Origin: Legionella qingyii
Lineage (GTDB): Bacteria > Pseudomonadota > Gammaproteobacteria > Legionellales > Legionellaceae
Length of the DNA stretch: 64,000 nt
Assembly (NCBI RefSeq): GCF_003184185.1
Contig: NZ_QHJG01000012.1
Coordinates: 51,656-115,655, forward strand
Reading direction: 5' to 3'
Below, piece by piece: positions 1-10,099 of the stretch; the first letter of the stretch is position 1; every line of letters begins with the position of its first letter. Under the pieces are notes generated by a model that was given only the letters and a program-made list of their open reading frames with translations, was not told the DNA's origin and ran no database searches. The position numbers were made by a program, and so were the translations under genes.

Positions 1-1140
1 ATAATTCAAATCACATCCCTCATCTGGATTATCCAAATTAATAGTTGGTGGAGCAATTTGATCTCTAATTGCTAAAATACTAAATATTGCTTCTACAGCA
101 CCTGCAGCCCCCAATAAATGACCGGTCATTGATTTTGTAGAACTGACTGCTAAATCATACGCATGTTGTTTAAATATGCGCTTAATCGCTTTTGTTTCAT
201 TTAAATCATTAAGATAGGTCGAAGTGCCATGTGCATTGATATAATCAACTTGTTCTGGATCGATACCTGCGTCATGTATGGCTGCTTCCATTGCACGAGC
301 AGCACCATCAGCATCATCATCAGGAGCAGTGATATGATAAGCATCACCAGACATACCAAACCCTACAAGTTCAGCATAAATTTTTGCACCACGAGCTTTG
401 GCATGTTCATACTCTTCTATCACAAGAACACCTGCCCCTTCACCCATAACAAAACCATCTCTATCTTTATCAAAAGGTCTTGATGCTTTTTCAGGTTCAT
501 CATTACGTTTAGATAGAGATCGCACAGCAGAAAATCCTGCCAAGCACAGCGGGGTTAAGGTCATTTCAGCCCCACCACATAACATAACATCAGCATCACC
601 ATAAGCAATCATTCGTGCAGCTAGACCAATATTATGTGTGCCAGTAGTGCAGGCAGTAACAACAGAAACATTGGGGCCTTTAAGCTTATGTCGAATTGAA
701 ATCTGTCCAGCAACCATATTTATGATACCTGCCGGAATAAAAAATGGAGAAACCTTTCGTGGACCACCCGCCATCAGTTTATCCTGGTTATTGGTAATTG
801 TCTGGATGCCACCAATACCCGCACCCACAGCTACACCAATACGATTTGATAGATTTGCGTCAATCTTCAATCCCGAATCAAGCATTGCTTCATCAGCTGC
901 AGCAATACCATATTGGGTAAATAAATCCATTTTACGCGCATCTTTAAGCGCAACGTAGTTCTCAATATTAAAATTCTTAACCTTAGCCCAGATGCGAGAG
1001 CTGTATTCGTTGGCATCAAACTCATCTGCCAAAACAACACCACTTACACCAGCTAATATATTTCGCCAAGTTTCTTCTACATTAAGACCGACAGGGGTAA
1101 CCATACCCATACCAGTAATCACTATACGCCGCTTATTCAA
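1..1140 (-). CDS. fabF: 3-oxoacyl-ACP synthase II (KAS II), C-terminus beyond window
   Basis: Cytosolic condensing enzyme that elongates acyl-ACP with malonyl-ACP in type II fatty acid synthesis. The visible 380 codons run from the N-terminal motif [15 protein letters not shown] to [11 protein letters not shown] and continue past the left edge. The thiolase-fold active site is visible: catalytic Cys in [11 protein letters not shown] (about residue 164), first His in NAHGTST, second His in [12 protein letters not shown]. The start is a TTG at 1138-1140; a GGAG Shine-Dalgarno lies 6 nt upstream and no in-frame ATG precedes the conserved N-terminus. It is the last gene of the fab cluster, 73 bp after acpP. 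Confidence 0.96.
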   Translation of the reverse strand, partial: MNKRRIVITGMGMVTPVGLNVEETWRNILAGVSGVVLADEFDANEYSSRIWAKVKNFNIENYVALKDARKMDLFTQYGIAAADEAMLDSGLKIDANLSNRIGVAVGAGIGGIQTITNNQDKLMAGGPRKVSPFFIPAGIINMVAGQISIRHKLKGPNVSVVTACTTGTHNIGLAARMIAYGDADVMLCGGAEMTLTPLCLAGFSAVRSLSKRNDEPEKASRPFDKDRDGFVMGEGAGVLVIEEYEHAKARGAKIYAELVGFGMSGDAYHITAPDDDADGAARAMEAAIHDAGIDPEQVDYINAHGTSTYLNDLNETKAIKRIFKQHAYDLAVSSTKSMTGHLLGAAGAVEAIFSILAIRDQIAPPTINLDNPDEGCDLNY

Positions 1141-1213
1141 TGAAAGCTCCTCGCAAAACACTCCCATTTCTCTCCCACATGCAAGAGGGAGAGAAAGAGA
1201 TAAAAGCAAATAG

Positions 1214-1462
1214 TTATGCTTCTTCTTTATTTAAATTAGATTCAATATAATCAATCGCTTCTTGAATCGTGGTAATTTTTTCAGCTTTCTCATCAGGAAT
1301 TTCTGTTTCAAATTCTTCTTCAAGAGCCATAACCAATTCCACAGTATCTAAAGAATCAGCACCTAAATCATCAACAAATGATGCATCATTCTTTAACTCT
1401 TCTTCTTTAACGCCTAGTTGTTCAACAACAATTTTGCGAACACGCTCTTCAACTGTACTCAT
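1214..1462 (-). CDS. acpP: acyl carrier protein
   Basis: Small acidic four-helix carrier (82 aa) that holds growing acyl chains on a 4'-phosphopantetheine arm. The attachment site is Ser37 in [18 protein letters not shown], the signature of bacterial ACPs. The protein is highly acidic and ends NKEEA. It lies between fabG (208-bp gap upstream) and fabF (73-bp gap downstream), the usual fabG-acpP-fabF order. The long upstream gap may hold its own promoter, as expected for a highly expressed protein, but I did not find a clear consensus there. Confidence 0.97.
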   Translation of the reverse strand: MSTVEERVRKIVVEQLGVKEEELKNDASFVDDLGADSLDTVELVMALEEEFETEIPDEKAEKITTIQEAIDYIESNLNKEEA

Positions 1463-1670
1463 AACTTGATTTTCCTCTTTCGGTTGATAGAAATTTAAAA
1501 AAACTTCGGATTATTTAATATACTACTTCCACTTAATTTTTTTTACTTGGTCAATAAACCTAAATACATTTTTAACCTAATCAATCACTTATATTTTTAG
1601 TAATCCCAAACAACCAAAGTTAAATGGAAGTGGTATAGTTTATTCATTTATACAGATAACGCAAGTGCAT

Positions 1671-2414
1671 TTAGTCCATATACATACCGCCATTGACATG
1701 AATTGTTTCACCTGTGATATATTTAGCACTGTCTGATGCCAAAAATGCTACTGCTTCAGCTATATCCTTGGGTTCTCCTAGCTTACGCATAGGAATTCTC
1801 TTTAACATTTCGTCCTTTACCATGTCAGGTAAAGCAGCGGTCATATCTGTATCAATAAAACCAGGTGCAACAACATTAACAGTAATTCCTCGGCTCCCAA
1901 CTTCTTGAGCTAAAGACTTACTGAAACCAACAATACCTGCTTTCGCTGCAGTATAATTCACCTGACCAGAATTTCCACTTGAACCCACCACTGATCCAAT
2001 AGAAATTATACGTCCCCATCGTGCTCTAAACATAGGCTTTATACAAATTTTAGACACTTTGTATATTGAATTCAAATTTGTTTCGATTACTTTATACCAC
2101 TCTTCATCATCCATACGCAGTAATAAATTATCTGATGTTATCCCGGCATTATTAACTAATATTGACGGAGATTGATTCTCATGAGTCAACTCACCTATAA
2201 CTTGCTCTATTTGCTCCGAATTTGTAACGTCAAGAACCAATCCTTTTCCAGATAGTTTTTCTTTTTCAAAATAGGCATTAATCGATTGAGCACCTTGTTC
2301 TGTAGTAGCTGTACCAAATACAAAAGCACCTTGCTGCGCCAATTTAAGGGCTATAGCCTGACCTATTCCTCGGCTTGCACCTGTAACCAAGGCAATCTTT
2401 CCCTCTAGACTCAT
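1671..2414 (-). CDS. fabG: 3-oxoacyl-ACP reductase
   Basis: NADPH-dependent short-chain dehydrogenase of the fatty acid elongation cycle, reducing 3-oxoacyl-ACP to 3-hydroxyacyl-ACP. The Rossmann glycine motif TGASRGIG is near the N-terminus, NNAG is mid-chain, and the catalytic Tyr and Lys are in NYTAAKAG. The C-terminus has the usual VNGGMYMD ending. The 247-aa start at 2414 (MSLEGKIALVTG) follows GAGGA; an adjacent ATG at 2417 is equally possible, while a longer TTG reading to 2429 is unlikely. Downstream of fabD in the fab operon. Confidence 0.96.
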   Translation of the reverse strand: MSLEGKIALVTGASRGIGQAIALKLAQQGAFVFGTATTEQGAQSINAYFEKEKLSGKGLVLDVTNSEQIEQVIGELTHENQSPSILVNNAGITSDNLLLRMDDEEWYKVIETNLNSIYKVSKICIKPMFRARWGRIISIGSVVGSSGNSGQVNYTAAKAGIVGFSKSLAQEVGSRGITVNVVAPGFIDTDMTAALPDMVKDEMLKRIPMRKLGEPKDIAEAVAFLASDSAKYITGETIHVNGGMYMD

Positions 2415-2468
2415 CATGTATTTCCTCAATAGAAAATGTTTATTTTTTAGGTTGTATCTTTGGACAAA

Positions 2469-3407
2469 CTAGGCAAATTGCTCTTCAACCTGATCCAGAC
2501 TAATAGTATCGTAAACACTAATAGTATTTAAACTTCTGTCTATTCTTTTAATTAAGCCGCCCAATACTTTTCCTGGTCCGCACTCTAAAACAAGTTCTAT
2601 TCCATTATTTTTAAAGAGCTGGATTGTTTCAACCCAACGAACAGGGCTATATAATTGTTCTTTTAACTTTTCACGTATGTGCTGAACAGAATGATAAATG
2701 CTTAAATCAACGTTACTTACTACATCTGTTTTTGTGTTTTTAAATTCGATTTTAGCCAAATATTCAGCAAAGGATGCTGCTGCTTCAGATAGTAAGGGAC
2801 AATGACATGGAACACTAACTGGAATTACTTTAGCCAGACGAGCACCAGCCTCCTCAGCTAATTCTAGTATTCGCGTAACGGCTGGAGTATGTCCCGCAAC
2901 AACAACTTGTCCAATTGCGTTATAATTGGCTGGCGTTACAACCTCATGTTCTTGGCTGGCTTGCTCACATAGAGCTTTTACTTGTTCATCAGTTAAACCC
3001 ACAATTGCAGCCATAGCCCCCATGCCCAAAGGTATTGCATTTTGCATTAACTGTCCTCGCCGAGCTACTAAACATGCGGCATCAAATAATGACAGTGCGT
3101 CAGCGCAAACCAATGCAGCATATTCACCCAGGCTATGGCCAGCCATAAGAATAGGCTTGGCAACACCTTGTTGCATCAATACTCTATATACAGCCACATC
3201 AGCAGTAAGCATCGCAACTTGTGTATGCTCTGTTTGATTTAGTTTTTCTTCCGGCCCATGTTGCACAAGTTTCCATAAATCATAACCTACTGCTTCTGAT
3301 GCCTCTGCAAAAGTTTTTACAATAATAGGATATTGCAACTCAAAATCAGCCAACATACCAACTGATTGTGAACCTTGCCCAGGAAATACAAATGCGGTTT
3401 TTACCAT
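2469..3407 (-). CDS. fabD: malonyl-CoA:ACP malonyltransferase
   Basis: Transfers malonyl from CoA to ACP, supplying the extender unit for fatty acid synthesis. At 312 aa it is the family's usual length. GQGSQ is at residues 10-14, the nucleophile Ser92 is in GHSLGE, and the conserved catalytic His is in the VSVPCHCPLL region (family knowledge). The start at 3407 gives MVKTAFVFPGQGSQ, the canonical N-terminus. It sits between fabH (55-bp gap) and fabG in one transcription direction. Confidence 0.97.
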   Translation of the reverse strand: MVKTAFVFPGQGSQSVGMLADFELQYPIIVKTFAEASEAVGYDLWKLVQHGPEEKLNQTEHTQVAMLTADVAVYRVLMQQGVAKPILMAGHSLGEYAALVCADALSLFDAACLVARRGQLMQNAIPLGMGAMAAIVGLTDEQVKALCEQASQEHEVVTPANYNAIGQVVVAGHTPAVTRILELAEEAGARLAKVIPVSVPCHCPLLSEAAASFAEYLAKIEFKNTKTDVVSNVDLSIYHSVQHIREKLKEQLYSPVRWVETIQLFKNNGIELVLECGPGKVLGGLIKRIDRSLNTISVYDTISLDQVEEQFA

Positions 3408-3462
3408 TTAAAAATAGCTCCGAACTAAAAATTTAATTCAAAAAGTTGAATCAAGTAAATTA

Positions 3463-4416
3463 TTAATAACGAATTACCATAGCTCCCCAAGTCATTCCAC
3501 CACCGAAAGACTCAATCAATAACAACTCATCTCTTTTAATCTGATTGGTCCGAATAGAATGATCCAAAGCCAAGGGAATAGATGCAGCCGAAGTATTACC
3601 TTGGCTACCGATAGTAACAATCACTTGTGACATAGGAAGGTCAAGCTTTTTAGCAATGGCCTGAATGATACGCATATTTGCTTGATGAGGAATTAACCAT
3701 TGAATATCAGATTTTTTCAAATGGCTCATCTCTAGAACTTCATCAACAACATCGCCCATAATTTTGACGGCAATTTTAAATACTTCATTACCTCGCATAC
3801 TAATCGTTGCACGTTGATTATCAAATGTTGCGTTACTAAGATTTAATAATTTTTCAGCATCATAAGAAGCATGTAATACACTTCCCATAATACCTTGTTT
3901 ATCACTGGCACTTAAAACCACTGCTCCAGCGCCATCGCCAAATAAAACACAGGTTGATCGATCAGTCCAATCTACTGCTCTGGACATGCTTTCACTACCG
4001 ATGACGAGAACATTTTTTGCTGCACCGGATGTAATATACTGTTTTGCAATATCCATCACGTATACAAAACCACTACATGCTGCACCAACATCAAAAGCAG
4101 GAATAGGTCGCTTAATTTTTAAAGCATGTTGAACATAGCAAGCAACTCCAGGAAAAAAATGATCCGGAGTACATGTAGCAACCAATATCAAATCGATTTC
4201 ATCAGCATTCAAGCCTGAGGAGATTAACGCCTGCTCAGCAGCTTTGGAAGCCATATACGAGGTTGTTTCGTAAGGTTGCGCGACGCTACGGCTGCTGATG
4301 CCGGTTCTGGTAACAATCCACTCATCAGTAGTGTCCAACATTGACTCTAGTTCAAGATTGGTAAGTTGTTTTTCAGGAATATAACTTCCGGTACCACGTA
4401 TTACAGCATTATTCAT
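3463..4416 (-). CDS. fabH: 3-oxoacyl-ACP synthase III
   Basis: Initiates fatty acid synthesis by condensing acetyl-CoA with malonyl-ACP. The Cys-His-Asn triad is visible: Cys114 in GAACSGF, His in IPHQANMRI, Asn in GNTSAASIP. The length of 317 aa matches the E. coli enzyme. Its start overlaps the plsX stop by 4 bp, indicating translational coupling. Other FabH-like enzymes exist in Legionella, but position inside the plsX-fabHDG cluster supports the housekeeping role. Confidence 0.96.
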   Translation of the reverse strand: MNNAVIRGTGSYIPEKQLTNLELESMLDTTDEWIVTRTGISSRSVAQPYETTSYMASKAAEQALISSGLNADEIDLILVATCTPDHFFPGVACYVQHALKIKRPIPAFDVGAACSGFVYVMDIAKQYITSGAAKNVLVIGSESMSRAVDWTDRSTCVLFGDGAGAVVLSASDKQGIMGSVLHASYDAEKLLNLSNATFDNQRATISMRGNEVFKIAVKIMGDVVDEVLEMSHLKKSDIQWLIPHQANMRIIQAIAKKLDLPMSQVIVTIGSQGNTSAASIPLALDHSIRTNQIKRDELLLIESFGGGMTWGAMVIRY

Positions 4417-5441
4417 AACAGCAATCCCTGATTTATAAAATCATTTATTTGGACACGTACTAAATCTACTACGTTATTTTTAGCCTCAAGAACTGCTTGT
4501 TCAATAGCATGTTGAAATCCTAATTCATTAGCACCACCATGGCTTTTTACTACAATACCATTTAAACCGAGCATACTTGCGCCATTATAACGAGAAGGAT
4601 CAAAGCGCTTCTTAAGATGTTTTAATGCTGGACGCGCAATTAACGCAGAAAGTTTGGTATACCAGCTTCTGCTAAATGACTCCATGAGTAAACTTACAAA
4701 CAACTTGGCAAGACCTTCACTTGCTTTTAAGGCTACATTCCCCACAAAACCATCACAAACAACCAGATCCACATCTCCGGTATAAAAATGATCACCTTCT
4801 ACATAACCAACATAGTTCATAATCTCGCATTCGGCAAGCATGTGAGCTGTGCGTTTTACTTGATCATTTCCCTTCATTTCTTCCACGCCAATATTCAATA
4901 AGGCGATTTTAGGTTTAGGCTTATTCGCTACAGCTTGTACTAATGCAGATCCCATAACAGCAAACTGAAATAAATGTTCTGCACACGAATCAACATTAGC
5001 ACCCAAATCAATCACCCATGTCCTACCTTTCATAGTTGGTAGCTCGGAAACAATTGCGGGCCTATCGATTCCAGGCAGCGTCTTTAAAACATAACGTGCC
5101 GTAGCCATTAAAGCACCAGTATTCCCAGCACTAACACAAGCTTGAGCCATGCCTTCTTTCACCAAATTAATGGCTACACGCATGGAAGAATCTTTTTTAT
5201 TTCGCAAAGCATGCGAAGGCAACTCATCCATAGTTACTACTTCAGAAGCATGAACTATGGAAAATTGATTTGAAGACGCTACACCCTGTTTTTTTAGAAT
5301 AGCACTAATCTTGTCATGAACTCCGACAAGAATAAGTTTCAAATCAGGATCATTCTTTGCTGCACGAATACAGGCAGGAATCACAACATTTAAACCATGA
5401 TCCCCACCCATCGCATCAATTGCAATGGTGATATTTTTCAA
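4413..5441 (-). CDS. plsX: phosphate acyltransferase PlsX
   Basis: Makes acyl-phosphate from acyl-ACP, the donor for PlsY in glycerophospholipid synthesis. The N-terminus [11 protein letters not shown] and the [10 protein letters not shown] and [13 protein letters not shown] blocks are typical of PlsX. It has 342 aa, like the E. coli protein. It lies 5 bp after rpmF and overlaps fabH by 4 bp, the conserved rpmF-plsX-fabH arrangement that ties membrane lipid and ribosome gene expression together. Confidence 0.96.
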   Translation of the reverse strand: MKNITIAIDAMGGDHGLNVVIPACIRAAKNDPDLKLILVGVHDKISAILKKQGVASSNQFSIVHASEVVTMDELPSHALRNKKDSSMRVAINLVKEGMAQACVSAGNTGALMATARYVLKTLPGIDRPAIVSELPTMKGRTWVIDLGANVDSCAEHLFQFAVMGSALVQAVANKPKPKIALLNIGVEEMKGNDQVKRTAHMLAECEIMNYVGYVEGDHFYTGDVDLVVCDGFVGNVALKASEGLAKLFVSLLMESFSRSWYTKLSALIARPALKHLKKRFDPSRYNGASMLGLNGIVVKSHGGANELGFQHAIEQAVLEAKNNVVDLVRVQINDFINQGLLL

Positions 5442-5446
5442 GAAAA

Positions 5447-5638
5447 TTACTCTTGTTCGTAAACAGTATCAGTGTCAATTATTTTTCTACCACGATAATA
5501 ACCATCTGGTGTCATATGATGACGAAGATGAGTTTCACCGGTAGTTTCATCAACAGACAGTGTTGGCTTGGTCAAAGCATCATGCGAACGACGCATATCA
5601 CGACGTGAGCGTGACTTTTTATTTTGTTGTACAGCCAT
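5447..5638 (-). CDS. rpmF: 50S ribosomal protein L32
   Basis: Small basic large-subunit ribosomal protein, 63 aa. [20 protein letters not shown] and the C-terminal [10 protein letters not shown] followed by GYYRGRKI are diagnostic. The ATG at 5638 follows an AGGAG with 7-nt spacing; an in-frame upstream start at 5656 would add six residues absent from the family. The gene lies between yceD and plsX, the widely conserved order. Confidence 0.97.
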   Translation of the reverse strand: MAVQQNKKSRSRRDMRRSHDALTKPTLSVDETTGETHLRHHMTPDGYYRGRKIIDTDTVYEQE

Positions 5639-5701
5639 TGTATTACTCCTAAACAAATTGCATTCATAAAGCGGGAATATTAGTGTTAATTAGATAAAAT
5701 T

Positions 5702-6130
5702 TCAATAAAATTCATTTTTTCCCACTAAAATTTGATTAACTTCATTGCTGCAATCATCAATTTTTGGATGAAATTGTGGCGCGTAGAGATGTAATTCATC
5801 AATTAGTATATCTTCCAAACTAACCTGCAAATTTTCAGAAACAATACATTCGTAATGTTCTAATATCTGTTCTGCCCTTTCATCATTTCGACATACAGCA
5901 ATCACAGTAATATTATCATACGGAAAATTAAATTCGTCCAGACAACGCTGGCATTGAATGGGTAACTGCCCCTTAACATGAAGATGAATTAAATAAAAAT
6001 CTTCTTTAGCTTCAACATGATAAGTAACATCCAACTGACAGGAAGAGGTAATATAATTAGGTAAGCGCTCACTCAGTGTCACCATTTTAGTTTGTTGGCC
6101 TTGTTTAACCATTTCTTGTAAGTGCAGCAT
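5702..6130 (-). CDS. yceD: YceD/DUF177 family protein, 23S rRNA accumulation factor
   Basis: 142-aa cytosolic protein of the DUF177 family; E. coli YceD is linked to 23S rRNA accumulation. The central LPIQCQRCLDEF (CxxC) motif is the family hallmark. The C-terminal half is acidic and carries the DELHLYAPQFHP block. First gene of the yceD-rpmF-plsX-fab series, 63 bp before rpmF. A start with an AGGA-type ribosome site lies just upstream of 6130. Confidence 0.9.
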   Translation of the reverse strand: MLHLQEMVKQGQQTKMVTLSERLPNYITSSCQLDVTYHVEAKEDFYLIHLHVKGQLPIQCQRCLDEFNFPYDNITVIAVCRNDERAEQILEHYECIVSENLQVSLEDILIDELHLYAPQFHPKIDDCSNEVNQILVGKNEFY

Positions 6131-6173
6131 TATTGTCGTATCCTAAAGAGTTATATTTTTTTAATAATGTCAT

Positions 6174-6222
6174 CAAAATCATAGCTGGGGTGTATCGCAG
6201 CGAAACCCCGGCTATGATTTTG
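6174..6222. repeat. Long hairpin between divergent yceD and mnmA
   Basis: Two 17-nt arms (6174-6190 and 6206-6222) pair with one mismatch around a 15-nt loop containing CGCAGCGAAA. The core CGCAGCGAAACCC recurs in related form at 28296-28370. It lies upstream of both flanking genes, so it is not a terminator for either; an interspersed REP-like element is the likelier reading. Confidence 0.7.
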
Positions 6223-6254
6223 AAACATAGAATATTAAGCGGTATCTTAATTTT

Positions 6255-7340
6255 ATGAAAGCTAAAGTTATTGTTGGAATGTCTGGCGGCGTTGACTCAT
6301 CCGTTGCAGCATGGTTATTGCAAGAAGCAGGTTATCAAGTCGAAGGCTTGTTCATGAAGAACTGGGAACAAGACGATAAAGACGGATTCTGCCCCGCAGC
6401 CCAAGACCTTGCAGATGCTCAGGCCGTATGTAATCAATTACATATACCGCTGCATACTGTTAATTTTTCTGAAGAATATTGGCAAAGAGTGTTCACCCAT
6501 TTTTTAAGTGAGTATGAAAAAGGGAGAACTCCTAATCCTGACGTATTGTGCAATAAAGAAATCAAATTTAATGCTTTCTTAAACCATGCATTAACACTTG
6601 GAGCTGACTATATTGCAACAGGCCATTATGCTAAAAATAAAATAGCAGGAGAAGTAGGATTTTTATACAAAGCGAAAGATCGTGATAAAGACCAAACCTA
6701 TTTCCTTCATGCGGTAGATCCTAAAGCTTTAGCAAAAACCCTATTTCCAATTGGCGATTATACAAAACCAGAAATTAGAGCGTTCGCTAAAAATTTGGGT
6801 TTAGTTACTCAAGCAAAAAAAGATTCAACTGGAATTTGTTTTATTGGTGAAAAACGTTTTAAATCTTTTCTAAAAGAGTTCATTCTGGCTAGACCTGGTG
6901 AAATCAAAAGCACTGATGGCAAAGTTCTAGGATCACATGATGGATTAATGTTTTACACTTTAGGTCAACGCCAGGGGCTGGGTATTGGTGGTTTACAAAA
7001 CTCAACCGATGATCCTTGGTATGTGGTCGATAAAGAAGTATCTACTAACACTTTATATGTGGCTCAAGGCAGTCAACATCCCATGCTCTATGCACAAGGA
7101 CTGATTTGTAGCCCAATTCATTGGTTAGCTGATTGTAAGGATAATTTGCCACTTACCTGTTACGCCAAAACACGATACAGACAAGCAGAACAAGGCTGCA
7201 TCATTTCACCTCTGAATGATAATCAGCATTATGTGATGTTTTCAAATCCACAAAGAGCAGTTACCCCAGGACAATATGTAGTTTTTTATGATAAAAACCA
7301 ATGTCTGGGTGGTGCTACAATTGAACAAATTATTCGATAA
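6255..7340 (+). CDS. mnmA: tRNA-specific 2-thiouridylase
   Basis: Adds sulfur to U34 of tRNA-Lys, -Glu and -Gln in an ATP-dependent reaction, taking sulfur from the Tus relay. The PP-loop [10 protein letters not shown] is at residues 10-19. The two catalytic Cys are in [13 protein letters not shown] and in [12 protein letters not shown] (about residue 199). Length is 361 aa. The start [16 protein letters not shown] matches the family N-terminus although no strong Shine-Dalgarno is visible. Divergent from yceD. Confidence 0.97.
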   Translation: MKAKVIVGMSGGVDSSVAAWLLQEAGYQVEGLFMKNWEQDDKDGFCPAAQDLADAQAVCNQLHIPLHTVNFSEEYWQRVFTHFLSEYEKGRTPNPDVLCNKEIKFNAFLNHALTLGADYIATGHYAKNKIAGEVGFLYKAKDRDKDQTYFLHAVDPKALAKTLFPIGDYTKPEIRAFAKNLGLVTQAKKDSTGICFIGEKRFKSFLKEFILARPGEIKSTDGKVLGSHDGLMFYTLGQRQGLGIGGLQNSTDDPWYVVDKEVSTNTLYVAQGSQHPMLYAQGLICSPIHWLADCKDNLPLTCYAKTRYRQAEQGCIISPLNDNQHYVMFSNPQRAVTPGQYVVFYDKNQCLGGATIEQIIR

Positions 7341-7376
7341 TTGCATTATAATTTATATGATACAACGGGAGTTAAA

Positions 7377-7769
7377 ATGGCTGCTATTGATATATCCCCT
7401 ACTGCCAGCAACATCCACTTCTCTGTTAGTGCAGCAGATAAAGTGGCAGAGCTAATAAAAGAAGAAGATAATTTAAACTTGAATCTCCGCGTCTCAATTA
7501 CAGGTGGAGGCTGTTCTGGGTTCCAGTATGGATTTAGTTTTGATGAAGAAATCAACGAAGATGATACTGTAGTTGTTCAGCAATGTTCAGATGGTGTCTC
7601 CTCAGTAAAACTTCTAGTTGACTCAATGAGTTATCAATATTTGCATGATGCTGAAATTGATTATGTCCAAGGCATTCAAGGTGAGCAGTTTGTCATTCGT
7701 AATCCAAACGCAAAAACTACTTGCGGATGCGGTTCATCATTTAGTATTGATGATGAGGATGATTATTAA
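7377..7769 (+). CDS. erpA: iron-sulfur cluster insertion protein ErpA
   Basis: A-type carrier that delivers Fe-S clusters to apo-enzymes such as those of isoprenoid synthesis. The three cluster ligands are visible: Cys in [11 protein letters not shown] and two in the C-terminal CGCGSSFS. The ATG at 7377 follows GGGAG and yields 130 aa; the frame is open upstream, but those 12 residues are not family-like. It could be IscA-like; the [11 protein letters not shown] stretch and acidic C-terminus favour ErpA. Confidence 0.9.
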   Translation: MAAIDISPTASNIHFSVSAADKVAELIKEEDNLNLNLRVSITGGGCSGFQYGFSFDEEINEDDTVVVQQCSDGVSSVKLLVDSMSYQYLHDAEIDYVQGIQGEQFVIRNPNAKTTCGCGSSFSIDDEDDY

Positions 7770-7795
7770 TTAATAATACTCAGTATCATTTTGGC

Positions 7796-7827
7796 GTAAC
7801 GAAGCAAAATATATTTTGCCTCGTTAC
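7796..7827. terminator. Near-perfect 32-bp hairpin between convergent erpA and L,D-transpeptidase
   Basis: GTAACGA, one mismatch, GCAAAATA pairs with TATTTTGC, one mismatch, TCGTTAC, with essentially no loop. It lies between two convergent genes, the place of a bidirectional terminator, but there is no clear T-run, so the termination role is inferred from position. Confidence 0.5.
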
Positions 7828-7841
7828 CTGCGCTTGCAGAA

Positions 7842-8315
7842 TCAGTAAGGTTTAACAACAACCTTAGTTCCTATTTTAATAAAATTTTTGCTTAGCCATT
7901 TAGCATCAGCTGGATGTACCCGAATACAGCCATGGCTCGCATTATAATTAGGGACTTCATAAGAACCGTGTACTGCATAATATTTAGTAAAGAACATACA
8001 ATATGGCATTGGCGAGCCACCGCGTCCTACAGGATAACGACTCGAAACACATCCAGGTCCTCCCTTACTCCATACTGTAAAAACACCACTTGGTGTTTTA
8101 CATCCCCTATGGATGTCCGGGCAATATTTTTTACCACCAGATCCTTTTCCTATACGCACAACTTTGCCATTTGAATCTATAGCCTTCCATGTCAAGGTAT
8201 TGGGATTGAAAACAAAGGTGTTTGCTAAAGCAGCGGAAGAACAAAAAAGAAAAGCAAATAGAGGAATAAATAAAAAATAAACTAATGATAATAAAATAGA
8301 ACTTTGTTTTTCCAT
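7842..8315 (-). CDS. Small secreted L,D-transpeptidase (YkuD domain)
   Basis: Predicted periplasmic YkuD-domain enzyme, probably forming or editing 3-3 peptidoglycan crosslinks or attaching proteins to peptidoglycan. The active-site block HGSYEVPNYNASHGCIRV carries the catalytic His and Cys (SHGCIRV). A signal peptide (hydrophobic core about residues 8-25, ending ALA) precedes the domain. The ATG at 8315 has AGGA 6 nt upstream; in-frame starts at 8339 (ATG) and 8345 (GTG) are possible. It is a paralogue of 22737-23309: both contain the unusual paired Cys region YCxDIHxxCxT. Confidence 0.87.
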   Translation of the reverse strand: MEKQSSILLSLVYFLFIPLFAFLFCSSAALANTFVFNPNTLTWKAIDSNGKVVRIGKGSGGKKYCPDIHRGCKTPSGVFTVWSKGGPGCVSSRYPVGRGGSPMPYCMFFTKYYAVHGSYEVPNYNASHGCIRVHPADAKWLSKNFIKIGTKVVVKPY

Positions 8316-8446
8316 AATATTTCCTAATGATTTATCCATCTTCACCTTAATTCTAGTTCATTATTTAATCAATACAAATTATTTTTAAGCAAAGTAGAAT
8401 TATTTGTTCTACTATTTAATGGAGGGATATTAATAGGTATTCAATC

Positions 8447-8878
8447 ATGAATAAAAATTTGCTTACAGGATTGTACATTTTGTTAGGTAGTACATTTATT
8501 TCTTTCACAATAAATGCTGAAGATACATCCAGTAGTACTAGTGCCGGAGATGTCTCTTCCAATAATAATACATCTAATAATCCAATTGATATATCAAAAG
8601 ACAGTTGGTTAAAATCAGTTACCCCATTATTGCCTGATCTCATCTGCAAAGGATTTGAAAATGATCCTCAGCTAAAAAAGCGGCTTGATGAAATCAAAAT
8701 GACTTATGAACAATGTGCTGCAAAGATTCCAGATAGCGTCAGTAAATGTCAGCAAGAACTTTATAGTACTATTCCTGATAAAATCAACAGTGATAATGCT
8801 GGGATTTGGGGAAAAGCGCTTGGAGAATGTATTGGTAAAGATTTTGCGATAAAATACCTAATTCCCAAAAGCCAATAG
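8447..8878 (+). CDS. Small secreted Cys-containing protein, unknown function
   Basis: 143-aa protein not recognised. A clear signal peptide (residues 1-24, NAED junction) is followed by a Ser/Thr/Asn-rich linker (about 25-48) and a compact domain with four Cys (CKGF, EQCAAK, KCQQE, GECIGK) that could form two disulfides in the periplasm. GGAGGG lies upstream of the ATG. It is divergent from the L,D-transpeptidase. No catalytic motif is visible. Confidence 0.75.
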   Translation: MNKNLLTGLYILLGSTFISFTINAEDTSSSTSAGDVSSNNNTSNNPIDISKDSWLKSVTPLLPDLICKGFENDPQLKKRLDEIKMTYEQCAAKIPDSVSKCQQELYSTIPDKINSDNAGIWGKALGECIGKDFAIKYLIPKSQ

Positions 8879-8951
8879 AAATTAAAATAAATAAAGAATG
8901 ATGGATACCTGGTCCTAATTGGACCTAGTATCTGTCAGTTTATTATATTTA

Positions 8952-9653
8952 TCAGTTTTGATCCCAATGATTAACTCCTGATTTCTTACTCAGAAACTCA
9001 ACAAAAGCTTTATGAAGTTCAAGTTCCTCTGGTTCTGCAGGTAAAACAACAGGATTTTCTAATTGAAGTACAGCAATTTCTTGAGTTTTGACTTTGGCAT
9101 GAATGGAAGATTCTTCAACTTCTGCAAATAAACTGGTTTGACCGCCAGTCATTGCCAGATAAACATATGCCAGGATCTCCGCATCCAGCAAAGCACCATG
9201 AAGTTCACGGTTAAAGTGATCTATGCCGAATCGTTTGCATAAAGCATCTAAACTATTTCGCTGTCCAGGATATTTTTCACGTGCCAAAACTAATGTATCA
9301 ACAATATTACAATAATCCTCAAGTTTTTTGTTCCATTTAATCAGCTTTAGCTCTGAATTTAAAAATCCAACATCGAAAGGGGCATTATGAATTATTAATT
9401 CAGCCCCAACAATAAACTGCCAAAACTCTTCAGCTTTTTCTTCAAATAGTGGTTTGTCTTGCAAAAACTCATCACTTATTCCATGAACACGAAAAGCACC
9501 CTCATCAACCTGTCGCTGAGGATTGAGATAAACATGGAAATGTTTCCCAGTTAATTTTCTTTCAACTAACTCCACACAGCCTATCTCGATGACACGATGT
9601 CCGTGCTCTGGCCCTATACCAGTAGTTTCTGTATCTAAAATAATCTGACGCAT
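8952..9653 (-). CDS. dnaQ: DNA polymerase III epsilon subunit, 3'-5' proofreading exonuclease
   Basis: Proofreading subunit of the replicative polymerase. DEDDh exonuclease motifs are in order: DTETTG (ExoI, residues 7-12), HNAPFDVGFL (ExoII) and HGALLDAEILA (ExoIII). The C-terminal tail is the usual polymerase alpha-binding extension. At 233 aa it is close to E. coli DnaQ (243 aa). It lies 3 bp after rnhA on the same strand, a conserved pairing. Confidence 0.95.
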   Translation of the reverse strand: MRQIILDTETTGIGPEHGHRVIEIGCVELVERKLTGKHFHVYLNPQRQVDEGAFRVHGISDEFLQDKPLFEEKAEEFWQFIVGAELIIHNAPFDVGFLNSELKLIKWNKKLEDYCNIVDTLVLAREKYPGQRNSLDALCKRFGIDHFNRELHGALLDAEILAYVYLAMTGGQTSLFAEVEESSIHAKVKTQEIAVLQLENPVVLPAEPEELELHKAFVEFLSKKSGVNHWDQN

Positions 9654-9656
9654 CTT

Positions 9657-10091
9657 TTACTCGCTTAATTCTTCAATCGCCTGATTTGCCAAAGCATCTA
9701 CCAAATCATTTTCTACATGACCAGAATGCCCTTTTACCCAATGCCATTTTATTTGGTGACGAGAAGCTAATATATCTAATATTTTCCAAAGATCTGCATT
9801 CTTGACAGGCTCCTTTTTGGAGTTTCGCCAACCCTTTATTTTCCAGTTAGGCAGCCACTCAGTCATTCCTTGTCTTAGATATTGCGAATCGGTATACAGA
9901 TCAACTGAACAGGGGCGCTTTAAGGCTTCCAAGCCTTTAATTGCGGCCATAAGCTCCATGCGATTATTTGTAGTATGCGCTTCCCCACCATATAAGGTTT
10001 TTTCTTGTCCTTTATAACGAAGCAAAACACCCCAACCACCCGGCCCTGGGTTTCCTTTACATGCTCCATCGGTATAAATTTCAATAGTCAC
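9657..10091 (-). CDS. rnhA: Ribonuclease HI
   Basis: Removes RNA from RNA-DNA hybrids. All catalytic acidic residues are visible: Asp in [17 protein letters not shown], Glu in NNRMELMAA, Asp in YTDSQYL, and the C-terminal Asp in [11 protein letters not shown]. At 144 aa it is family-typical. It sits 8 bp downstream of hutH and 3 bp upstream of dnaQ, so read-through from hutUH is possible. Confidence 0.97.
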   Translation of the reverse strand: MTIEIYTDGACKGNPGPGGWGVLLRYKGQEKTLYGGEAHTTNNRMELMAAIKGLEALKRPCSVDLYTDSQYLRQGMTEWLPNWKIKGWRNSKKEPVKNADLWKILDILASRHQIKWHWVKGHSGHVENDLVDALANQAIEELSE

Positions 10092-10099
10092 TTTTATTC